Assembly: GCA_016293975.1 (NCBI GenBank)
Contig: JAEDCW010000047.1
Coordinates: 1-13,974, forward strand
Origin: Clostridia bacterium
GTDB lineage: Bacteria > Bacillota > Clostridia > Christensenellales > CAG-138
DNA length: 13,974 nt
Direction: 5' to 3'
Shown here: piece by piece, positions 1 through 7,200 of the stretch
Numbering within the stretch: the stretch's first letter is position 1
How the letters are laid out: each line of letters begins with the position of its first letter
The notes under the pieces: generated by a model
What the model was told of the DNA's origin: nothing
What the model saw: the letters and a program-made list of their open reading frames with translations, nothing else
The model's database searches: none
Translations under genes and position numbers: made by a program

Positions 1-429
1 AACCTGATTGGTCTCTGAACGGAACACTTCGTCCTTCTCGATATTCTGGAGAAGTTTCTTATAGCGTTCTTCATGTTCCTTCTCGATCTTGCCTACGGCC
101 TCGAACAGGAATGCGATGCTTGTGAAACCTTCTTCGCGGGCGTCCTGAGCGAAACCTGCGTACATGTCTGTCCACTCGTAGTTTTCGCCGTTTGCGGCAT
201 CGAGCAGGTTTGTCTTTGTGTCCGGTACCTTGCCGTCATGGAGAAGCTTGAACCAAAGCTTTGCATGTTCACGCTCGTTGCCTGCTGTCTCCTCGAATAT
301 AGCGGCGATCTGCTCATAGCCTTCCTTCTTTGCTGCGGAAGCATAGTATGTGTACTTGTTTCTTGCCTGCGACTCGCCTGCGAATGCTGTCATCAGATTC
401 TGTTCTGTCTTTGTTCCCTTAAGTTCCAT
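1..429 (-). CDS. rbr: Rubrerythrin, C-terminus cut by the window edge
   Basis: Rubrerythrin is a cytoplasmic non-haem di-iron protein that reduces hydrogen peroxide with electrons from rubredoxin-type donors, protecting anaerobes. The 143 visible residues, reading leftward off the window, begin MELKGTKTEQNLMTAFAGES. They form the ferritin-like four-helix domain with the expected carboxylate ligands: Glu19 in AGES, the first ExxH at E52/H55 (NEREHAK), the EG of AREEGF near residue 100, and the second ExxH at E116/H119 (IEKEHEERY). The C-terminal rubredoxin-like zinc/iron knuckle with its two CxxC pairs would lie beyond base 1, so whether this is a full rubrerythrin or a short form is not visible. 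The start ATG (427-429) has an AAGGAG site just upstream. perR ends only 28 bases upstream with no terminator between, so the two genes are probably co-transcribed and de-repressed together by peroxide. Identification is firm from the motif set; only the C-terminal half is unseen. Confidence 0.95.
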   Translation of the reverse strand, partial: MELKGTKTEQNLMTAFAGESQARNKYTYYASAAKKEGYEQIAAIFEETAGNEREHAKLWFKLLHDGKVPDTKTNLLDAANGENYEWTDMYAGFAQDAREEGFTSIAFLFEAVGKIEKEHEERYKKLLQNIEKDEVFRSETNQV

Positions 430-457
430 TTTCTTTCTCCTTACTAATGATGATTTT

Positions 458-844
458 TTAATTATCCGCTTGTTGTGTGCAATTGTGACATATTCCGTAG
501 AATAGCAACTTAATGTTACAGATTTCACAATTGCTTGCCTGCTTAGCAATCTGTGCAAGATTCGGCAGTGATTGCTTCTCAATGTCTACCACGCGTCCGC
601 AATAATCACAAATCAAGTGGTAGTGACCATCGTTGACCGCATCGTATCTGTCGGGGGAGTTTGGTACGCTAATGCGCATTATCTCTCCTTCCTCGCACAT
701 TTGCTTCAAGTTCCTGTACACTGTCGCGATGGATATGTTACATCCTCTATCGCTCATGAGCCTGTAAAGCTCTTCTGCTGTGGGATGCAACTTATCACTT
801 GACAGAGTGGTGAGTATTTCATTTCTCTGTTTAGTGTTATACAT
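458..844 (-). CDS. perR: PerR-type peroxide-sensing repressor (Fur family)
   Basis: A 128-residue Fur-superfamily repressor. The N-terminal winged helix (about 1-70) carries the recognition segment NISIATVYRNLKQM. The C-terminal dimerisation domain has the structural zinc site C79/C82 (CDYC) and C119/C122 (CHNC). The regulatory metal set fits PerR rather than Fur: H20 (LHPTAEEL), D68, H74, H76 and D87. Spacings D68-H74 (6) and H76-D87 (11) equal those of the Bacillus subtilis PerR ligands D85, H91, H93 and D104, and an Asp rather than Glu sits at the last position. In PerR, Fe(II) bound here lets peroxide oxidise a His ligand and release DNA. The start is preceded by GGAGGTGCA. Rubrerythrin follows in the same operon, and a perfect 7-1-7 repeat lies at the promoter, so autoregulation is expected. 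The protein is slightly shorter than typical PerR (about 145) mainly at the N-terminus. A Zur or Fur function is less likely on the ligand pattern. Confidence 0.93.
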   Translation of the reverse strand: MYNTKQRNEILTTLSSDKLHPTAEELYRLMSDRGCNISIATVYRNLKQMCEEGEIMRISVPNSPDRYDAVNDGHYHLICDYCGRVVDIEKQSLPNLAQIAKQASNCEICNIKLLFYGICHNCTQQADN

Positions 845-860
845 TGCACCTCCATAAGAA

Positions 861-875
861 TAAGAATCATTCTTA
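861..875. promoter_or_regulatory. perR box: Probable PerR operator, perfect 7-1-7 inverted repeat
   Basis: TAAGAATCATTCTTA is a perfect inverted repeat of two 7-base arms around one central base. This is the geometry of the PerR box of B. subtilis (TTATAAT-N-ATTATAA), with the arm sequence changed. It begins 5 bases past the perR -10 box and covers the predicted transcription start, where a bound repressor would block RNA polymerase. The architecture is seen directly. Binding by this PerR is inferred from position and geometry. Confidence 0.8.
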
Positions 876-880
876 AATTA

Positions 881-908
881 ATTATAACTGATATTTAACA
901 AGTGTCAA
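881..908 (-). promoter_or_regulatory. Sigma-A promoter of perR-rbr
   Basis: On the minus strand a perfect -35 box TTGACA (903-908) and perfect -10 box TATAAT (881-886) are separated by 16 bases. Transcription would start near 874-875, inside the inverted repeat described separately, and run into perR with a leader of about 30 bases. No competing promoter is needed for rbr. Confidence 0.88.
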
Positions 909-925
909 CAGTTTTTTTAATATAT

Positions 926-952
926 TATAAAAGAGCGGCGCATATGCGCCGC
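926..952 (-). terminator. Rho-independent terminator of thrS
   Basis: An 18-base perfect palindrome, GCGGCGCATATGCGCCGC (935-952), lies 17 bases past the thrS stop codon. Read in the thrS direction it is followed by TCTTTTATAATA, a T-rich tail. It separates thrS from the perR promoter that begins just beyond it on the same strand. Confidence 0.85.
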
Positions 953-969
953 CTCGATATTATATGTGC

Positions 970-2910
970 TTAGTCGTGTACACGAGTACTTATCTCGTTG
1001 AGTATTCTCGACTCAAACTGCTCGAGTGTCATAGTGCCGAGGTCTCCGTCTTTCCTTGCTCTAACTGCTACAACGCCATTTTCGACTTCCTTGTCGCCGA
1101 CTATGAGCATATACGGTATCTTCTGCATCTGCGCTTCCCTTATCTTGAAGCCTATCTTCTCGCTTCTGAGGTCGGTTTCAACGCGAAGTCCGAGACCTTC
1201 GAGCTTTTGCTTGAGTTCCTGAGCAGCACCATGTGTGCGGTCGGTCATAGCAAGCAATCTGACCTGAACGGGAGCAATCCATGTGGGGAGTGCGCCTGCA
1301 TACTTCTCAATAAGCAGTGCAAGTGTGCGCTCGTAACAGCCCATTGATGTGCGGTGGATGACGTAGGGATATTTCTTTTCACCGTCAGCATCGACATATG
1401 TCATACCGAATCTTTCGGCAAGCTGGAAGTCTATTTGTATTGTGATCAGCGTATCTTCCTTGCCGTGTACGTTCTTGATCTGTATGTCGAGCTTAGGCCC
1501 GTAGAACGCCGCTTCGCCGTCTGCCTCAGTGAAGTTGACATCGAGGTCGTGAAGTATCGTGCGCATCATGGACTGGGTCGCCTCCCAGCTCTCCTTGCTG
1601 CCTATGTACTTATCGGTATCGTTTTCGTCCCACTTGGAGAACCTGTAGGTTACATCGTTCTCAAGACCAATCGCTGTAAGGAAGTATTTTGCCAGATCCA
1701 GACAGCCGCGGAACTCGTCCTCTACCTGATCGGGGCGGCAGGCAAGATGTCCTTCGGAAATCGTGAACTGTCTCAGCCTAATAAGGCCGTGCATCTCTCC
1801 GGAGGACTCGTTGCGGAAGAGCGTTGAGGTCTCGTTAAAACGCATGGGCAAATCACGGTAGGAGCGTGCGCGGTTGAGGTACGCCATGAATTGGAATGGG
1901 CAGGTCATGGGGCGAAGTGCAAATACGTCGGCTTCTTCATCGTCCGGGTCGCCCATTATGAACATACCTTCGCGGTAGTGATCCCAGTGTCCCGATATCT
2001 TGTAGAGGTCACGCTTTGCCATGAACGGCGTCTTTGTGAGCAGGTAACCACGACGCTGTTCCTCATCCTCGACGAATCTCTGGAGGATCTGTATGACTCT
2101 TGCGCCCTTGGGCAGGAGTATGGGCAGACCCTGACCGATTATATCGACAGTTGTGAACAGCTCAAGCTCGCGTCCAAGCTTGTTGTGGTCGCGCTTCTTA
2201 GCTTCTTCGAGCCTTGTAATGTATTCGTCAAGGTCGTTTTTCTTATCGAATGCGGTACCGTAGATTCTCTTGAGCATCTTGTTTTTCTCACTGCCGCGCC
2301 AGTATGCGCCGGCTACGCTCATGAGCTTTATGTTCTTGACTCTGCCTGTGCTCTCGACATGGGGGCCTGCGCATAGGTCCACAAAATCGCCCTGCTTATA
2401 GAAGCTAATGACGGAATCAAGAGGCAGGTCGCGTATGAGCTCTACCTTATAAGGTTCGCCGAGCTGTTCCATGTAGGCAATGGCATCCTCACGGGGAAGC
2501 TCAAAGCGCTCGAGAAGGATGTTCTCCTGCTGAATCTTCTGTATTTCCTTCTCTATCTTGGCAAGGTCGTCTTGAGTGAAGCCGGTGTCGATATCGAAGT
2601 CATAGTAGAAACCGTTCTCGATTGCGGGTCCGATGGCGAGCTTTGCCTCTGGATAAAGGCGTTTTACTGCCTGAGCGAGCATATGTGAGGCGGTGTGACG
2701 ATATGCAAATCGTCCGCCCTCATCCTCAAATGTGAGGAGCTTGAGCGTGTGGTCGCCAGAGATAGGCATTGACGCATCAAACAAAACGCCGTCAAGCTCT
2801 GCGGCGTATGTTGCCTTTTTCAGACGTGGGCTAATGCTTTCGGCTATCGCCATGGCGTTCAGTCCGTCGTCGTATTGACGAACGGAGCCATCGGGGAATG
2901 TAATGTTCAT
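970..2910 (-). CDS. thrS: Threonyl-tRNA synthetase
   Basis: Class II aminoacyl-tRNA synthetase that charges tRNA-Thr in the cytoplasm; 646 residues, normal family length. Domains in order: TGS (about 1-60), the editing domain with its water/metal residues H72, H76, C180 and H184 (HTASH and DLCAGPH), the catalytic core (about 240-540), and the C-terminal anticodon-binding domain (about 545-640). The catalytic zinc ligands that recognise threonine are C337 (RPMTCP), H388 (SEGH) and H519 (YVIHR). The motif 2 segment is FRNESSGEMHGLIRLRQF and motif 3 is the GCYERTLALL region. An in-frame ATG exists 15 bases upstream at 2925, but the GGAGG ribosome binding site lies right after that codon and 8 bases before the ATG at 2910, so the downstream start is chosen. 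Expression should depend on the T-box leader upstream. The motif 2 region (ISEGH rather than the common TQDDAH) marks a sequence variant of ThrRS but keeps every catalytic residue. Confidence 0.97.
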   Translation of the reverse strand: MNITFPDGSVRQYDDGLNAMAIAESISPRLKKATYAAELDGVLFDASMPISGDHTLKLLTFEDEGGRFAYRHTASHMLAQAVKRLYPEAKLAIGPAIENGFYYDFDIDTGFTQDDLAKIEKEIQKIQQENILLERFELPREDAIAYMEQLGEPYKVELIRDLPLDSVISFYKQGDFVDLCAGPHVESTGRVKNIKLMSVAGAYWRGSEKNKMLKRIYGTAFDKKNDLDEYITRLEEAKKRDHNKLGRELELFTTVDIIGQGLPILLPKGARVIQILQRFVEDEEQRRGYLLTKTPFMAKRDLYKISGHWDHYREGMFIMGDPDDEEADVFALRPMTCPFQFMAYLNRARSYRDLPMRFNETSTLFRNESSGEMHGLIRLRQFTISEGHLACRPDQVEDEFRGCLDLAKYFLTAIGLENDVTYRFSKWDENDTDKYIGSKESWEATQSMMRTILHDLDVNFTEADGEAAFYGPKLDIQIKNVHGKEDTLITIQIDFQLAERFGMTYVDADGEKKYPYVIHRTSMGCYERTLALLIEKYAGALPTWIAPVQVRLLAMTDRTHGAAQELKQKLEGLGLRVETDLRSEKIGFKIREAQMQKIPYMLIVGDKEVENGVVAVRARKDGDLGTMTLEQFESRILNEISTRVHD

Positions 2911-2940
2911 AGAAAAAACCTCCATGTTGTTTTAATAAAT

Positions 2941-2971
2941 AAAAAAACGTCCCTACAAAAACATAGGGACG
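2941..2971 (-). terminator. Conditional terminator of the thrS T-box leader
   Basis: An 8-bp perfect stem CGTCCCTA/TAGGGACG with an 8-base loop is followed on the minus strand by TTTTTTT. It is the 'off' structure of the T-box. It ends about 30 bases before the thrS start, upstream of the GGAGG site. Confidence 0.92.
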
Positions 2972-3156
2972 GGATATTGACCCGCGGTTCCACCCTAATT
3001 GGATAAACCCACTCAAAAAGGACTATAACGCATCCAAGGCGTCGAAATCGCACAGTGGTGGTTCACATGCTTACGTGCGATGCTCACAGCCACGGCATCG
3101 CATCTCTTAATTCGTAAATACGCAAGGAATTTCTGCGGTCATATTCCAATAATGCT
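2941..3156 (-). promoter_or_regulatory. T-box: T-box riboswitch leader of thrS
   Basis: A tRNA-sensing leader that lets transcription continue into thrS when uncharged tRNA-Thr is bound. Reading leftward: a short hairpin with GGAAT/ATTCC arms (3126-3147) whose 12-base loop holds a Thr codon ACC (3137-3139); an 8-bp stem TGCGATGC/GCATCGCA (3076-3083 with 3095-3102); a small ACGC/GCGT stem (3028-3042); then the canonical T-box AGGGTGGAACCGCGG (2982-2996). The antiterminator pairs TAGGG with CCCTA and CGGG with CCCG, leaving the TGGAACC bulge for the tRNA acceptor end. The competing terminator is CGTCCCTA/TAGGGACG (2948-2971) followed by seven T. The CCCTA strand is shared, so the two folds exclude each other. 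The 5' Stem I region is much shorter than usual (see findings). Type and target are certain; the specifier assignment is tentative. Confidence 0.93.
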
Positions 3157-3162
3157 ACGCGA

Positions 3163-3191
3163 ATTATATCCTCAAGTATTAGAAAAGTCAA
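3163..3191 (-). promoter_or_regulatory. Sigma-A promoter of the thrS leader
   Basis: On the minus strand the -35 box is TTGACT (3186-3191), the spacer is 17 bases and the -10 box is a perfect TATAAT (3163-3168). This puts the RNA 5' end near 3156, which fixes how much RNA is available for Stem I of the T-box. Confidence 0.85.
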
Positions 3192-3306
3192 TACAGTAAA
3201 TTTTCTTGAAAAAAGAGCTTATCCCCTGCACATATTAAAACACAGCTGACGAGTTTGGTGCATATCATACCATGAGCGCCGAATTTGCGACGTAGTGGAG
3301 GAGAGA

Positions 3307-4068
3307 ATGCGTACGATATCAATCGGTACAGCCGAATACAAAATAGATCTGAAGAAGATGCTAGAAAGACGGCTCGTATCACTTGGGGAGAGAATGAAGC
3401 TCGATTTTTTAAACAAGGAGGAGTTTATCGTTTATGCCCTTGTTAAGGACAATGCGCAGTTAGACATGTGGGTCGACGCCGTGGTACAGCTTATACTGTG
3501 CGATATAGCGCATTTTGAGATAGCCGCGCTATTAAACGCATTACCACTTACACTCATACAGAAGCAATACGCATTGCCGCAAGCGATAAGCTATGCCGTA
3601 TCATTTGCACAGGACGAACAGGTCAGAGAGTTGCTGACGGAACACTTTCGCGATAACGACCATCTTAATATAGAGGGCTTTCTGCATTTCAGACTGCACG
3701 ATGTGCTGACGTGCTGGGCACTTTCCGTGGACTGTGCAATACAGAAGTTAGCATTGGCGCAGGACTATATGGAATATATTGGTCAGGGGGATAGGGAAGA
3801 TTACGCAGACTTTTTCCCGGGAAGGGTGGAGGAACTGTGTGTTATCATAAATCCCGACGGCACATGCACGATAACCGATGAACTGGATACGAGGATAGAT
3901 TGTCAGAGCGGCAGCGTCGACGGCATAATGCGGCTGATACTGGGCTTGTCTCCCAAACAGATAGCCGTTTACGATTTCACCGGCGGTGGGGACAGTAGTT
4001 TGGGAGATATGTTAAAACACGTATTCTGTGGGAGGATAAGCTTCTACTGCTCGTTCATGCATAAATAA
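3307..4068 (+). CDS. ytxC: YtxC-family sporulation-associated protein
   Basis: A 253-residue protein that I place in the YtxC family, whose B. subtilis member lies next to thrS and is annotated as sporulation-related with no known biochemical role. Recognition rests on the motif NIEGFLHFRL at about residues 121-130, the hallmark EGF..FRL of this family, on the C-terminal alpha/beta segment (about 177-250, LCVIINPDGT to the end), and on its place divergent from and adjacent to thrS. No signal peptide or convincing membrane helix is seen, so it is probably cytoplasmic. A GTG at 3295 is in frame, but the GGAGG at 3297-3301 would lie inside that reading. The ATG at 3307 follows the GGAGG by 5 bases and is preferred. 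The next gene is transcribed the same way 144 bases on, with its own promoter, so the two are probably separate units. No clear terminator follows. Family call fairly sure; function unknown. Confidence 0.8.
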   Translation: MRTISIGTAEYKIDLKKMLERRLVSLGERMKLDFLNKEEFIVYALVKDNAQLDMWVDAVVQLILCDIAHFEIAALLNALPLTLIQKQYALPQAISYAVSFAQDEQVRELLTEHFRDNDHLNIEGFLHFRLHDVLTCWALSVDCAIQKLALAQDYMEYIGQGDREDYADFFPGRVEELCVIINPDGTCTITDELDTRIDCQSGSVDGIMRLILGLSPKQIAVYDFTGGGDSSLGDMLKHVFCGRISFYCSFMHK

Positions 4069-4177
4069 GTAATTAAAGTAGATTCATGACATATTCTGAC
4101 ACGTTGCTTTTTTTCCATTTAGTTCACATTTTCGCCCTCTCAGTGTCTTATAGTGCACGGATTACAACTATTCACTG

Positions 4178-4186
4178 TGATATAAT
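4178..4186 (+). promoter_or_regulatory. Extended -10 promoter of the RND transporter gene
   Basis: TG-A-TATAAT (4178-4186) is an extended -10 element 26 bases before the start codon of the transporter gene. No good -35 hexamer stands 16-18 bases upstream, which is typical of extended -10 promoters. It would give a leader of about 20 bases. Confidence 0.6.
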
Positions 4187-4212
4187 AATAAAAAAAGTGG
4201 AATGGTGGTACT

Positions 4213-7200
4213 ATGCTTCCGTCTTTTAGCGTTAAAAAACCGCTTACGGTTATAATTGCCGTATGCCTGGTTATCGTATTGGGCGTTATTTCTTTTACAA
4301 ATCTTTCGACAGATCTTTTGCCAAGCATGAATTTTCCCTACGTGGTTTTATACACGACATACGCCGGCGCAAGCCCTGAGAAGGTCGAGACAGCTCTCAC
4401 AAAGCCTATGGAATCGGCCATTGCAACACTCAGCGGTGTTTCAGAGGTGAGGAGTATTTCTGCTGAGAATGTTAGCATGATTGTGATCGAATACACCGAA
4501 GAGACAGATGTTGACAGTGCGATGATCGAGCTTTCCAGCAGAGTGGACATGGTCACGGCTCAGCTTGAAGATACCGTTGGCTCTCCGGTGTTTATGAAGA
4601 TTAACCCGGATATGATACCGATTGCGGCAATAAGCGTATCCGTGGACAACATGGGCGGCGCAGACCTTTCACGCTTTGTAAATAACAACATAATGCCGAG
4701 CCTTGAGAGGGTAGACGGCGTGGCACAGGTGAACGCTGTCGGCATGACGGAGGAATACATAAGCATTCAGCTGAGCTCTCGCAAAATAGGCAGGATAAAT
4801 CATCACATACTTGCCGCGGTAGATGAGGAGCTCGCCAGGGTAGAGACAGAGCTCAACAAAGGTTGGGACGAACTTGACAGCGGACGCGAACAACTGGATG
4901 CTCAGACTGAGGGCGGCGAGGCACAGATAGAGCGAGCGAGAATAAAGATAGCCGCGGCAAAACAGCGGATAAATGCGGCGCTTGCCGAGTTGAAGCTCAG
5001 GGAACGCGAAACAAAAGAGACACTTGTAACTCTTACCGAACAGAAACAACAGATTGAAAGGCTCATTGATGGAGTAAACAATTTGAGCGCCCTCAATGCG
5101 AGCATTCAGGTGGCAGAGGGCGCAATTAACGCCCTTGACGCAGTGATTGCGGAGACGGAGCAGGGCTTAGCGGCGCTGTATACGCGCCTTGCAGAGCTTG
5201 AAGCTGAGCTTGCGGCACTTCCCGAGGGCGAGGAGTACGACGCCGAGAGAGAGCGCCTCGAAATGGAGATAGCAAATCTCAACAAGGCTATAAGCAGTGC
5301 CGTAAGCGCGATAGACTCACTCAACTCACAGCGGGAGATATTGGTTTCAAAGTACAATGAACTCGTAGCGCAGAGAGACGCCATAGTTGCAGCACTTGAG
5401 AGTATGGGCAATCCGTCTGCCGCAGAGCTTTCAGAGATGCTCGTTCAGATTAACGCCGGTATAGAGGTGTGCGAGGCCGGACTTGAAACTATCGCAGAAA
5501 CGAGAGCTGAACTTGAGGCCACACTCACAGAGCTCAACAATCAAGAGGCCAGTCTAAACGCAGGGCAGATACAGCTTATAGTCAGTTCCGCAGAGGCTGA
5601 ACAGGCGCTTGCGGAAGCGGAAGCAGAGCTTGTTGCCGCTCAGGAGCAATTCGAGCTTGCACGCGATGAGGCACTTAAAAAAGCGGATATAGGCGGCACA
5701 ATAACCGCAGATATGATAGCAAATCTCCTTACAGCCGAGAATTTCTCGCTCCCTGCCGGATATGTCTGCAGGGATGAGGACAGACTCGCTGTGAAGGTAG
5801 GCGAGCCGTTTGCAAGTATCGACGAGGTGAAGGACCTAGAATTGATAACGATCGAAGAGGCGGACATTGGCACAATAACGCTTGAAGAAGTGGCGGACGT
5901 TGCGATTTTGGATAGTTCTGACGAGGTATATGCAAGGCTGAATGACTCTGACGGACTGCTTATGACATTGCAAAAGCAGAGCGAATACTCCACAACGGGC
6001 GTTTCGAGAAATCTCAGGGAAGCGATAGAGGAGATCAATGAGACGGTTGAAGGTGCGCACGTAGTAATGCTCATGGATCAGGGCGTGTACATCGATATAG
6101 TTATCGGAACGGTAATAGAAAACCTGCTGTATGGCGCCGTGCTTGCCATAGTAATACTGTTCCTGTTCTTAAGGAGTGCGAGGTCGACGCTGATCGTCGG
6201 TGTAAGCATACCTATAAGCCTTATGCTGGCCATAGTACTCATGTACTTCAGCAACGTCAACTTGAATGTACTTTCGCTTGCAGGGCTGGCATTGGGAGTC
6301 GGTATGCTGGTAGATAACAGCATAGTCACAATAGAGAACATATACCGACTTAGACAGCGCGGTACGAGCGTAATGCGCGCGGCGGTAGAGGGTGCAAAGC
6401 AGATAACAGGGCCTATAATCGCCTCAACGTTGACAACAATCTGCGTATTCCTGCCAATAGCGTTTACGCAGGGACTTACAAAGGAATTGTTCGGAGACAT
6501 GGGCCTCACCATAGCATTCTCGCTTATTTCGAGCTTGCTCGTTGCATTGACGCTCGTGCCTGCGATGTCTTCGACTATATTGAAGGACAAAGAGCAGAAA
6601 GAAAGCAAGCTCCACAAGAAAGTGACCGAAATATACGGCAAGATTCTTGCGTGGTGCTTGGATAGAAAGTGGGTACCGCTTGGACTCGCGGTCATACTGT
6701 TTGCTGTGAGCATATTTGCGGCATTGAACATGGGTTCGGAGTTCATACCGGATTCCGATTTCTCCGAGATAATGGTAACTATGACAGCCGAGGAGGGTAC
6801 GACACAAGAGGAGCAGAGACATGCCGCCGAAGAATTCATGAACAGATTACTCAACATTGAATCCGTAAAGACTGTAGGTTTGATGGAGGGCGGAGGCACG
6901 ATGTCTCTCTCTACTGGCGAATCGTCGATGTACAGCATGTACGTTGTACTTGAGGAAAACCGCAAAGTTACGAGCATGACAGTTTCACAGGAAATAGTCG
7001 ATGCGGCGGAGGACCTCCCGTTCACCGTGAGTGCGAGAAATACGCTTTCAAACCTGACGAGCTATCTCGGGTCGGGTATCGATCTCTATGTGCAGGGCGA
7101 CGACTTGAGCGAGCTGTCGCGCATATGTGATGAGTTGGCGGCAGGGCTTGAGACAATCGAAGGTGTTTACAATGTAAAGACGAGTCTGAGTGAGACAAGT

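Noticed and set aside
73..447. A 124-residue plus-strand open frame rich in Cys and Leu
   Set aside because: It is antisense to rubrerythrin, whose di-iron ligands and family sequence are unmistakable on the other strand.
2831..3016. A 61-residue minus-strand frame crossing the thrS start and leader
   Set aside because: It spans the T-box antiterminator and terminator and the thrS ribosome binding site, which explain the sequence fully.
4069..4135. T-run (4110-4117) after ytxC as a terminator
   Set aside because: No stable GC-rich stem precedes the run of T, so I do not call it.
6078..7025. A 315-residue open frame on the minus strand opposite the transporter gene
   Set aside because: It is Ser/Thr/Ile-rich, has no recognisable motif or plausible ribosome binding site, and lies wholly inside the certain RND coding sequence. 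The other minus-strand frames at 4669-5411, 5640-6074 and 7602-8045 were rejected for the same reason.
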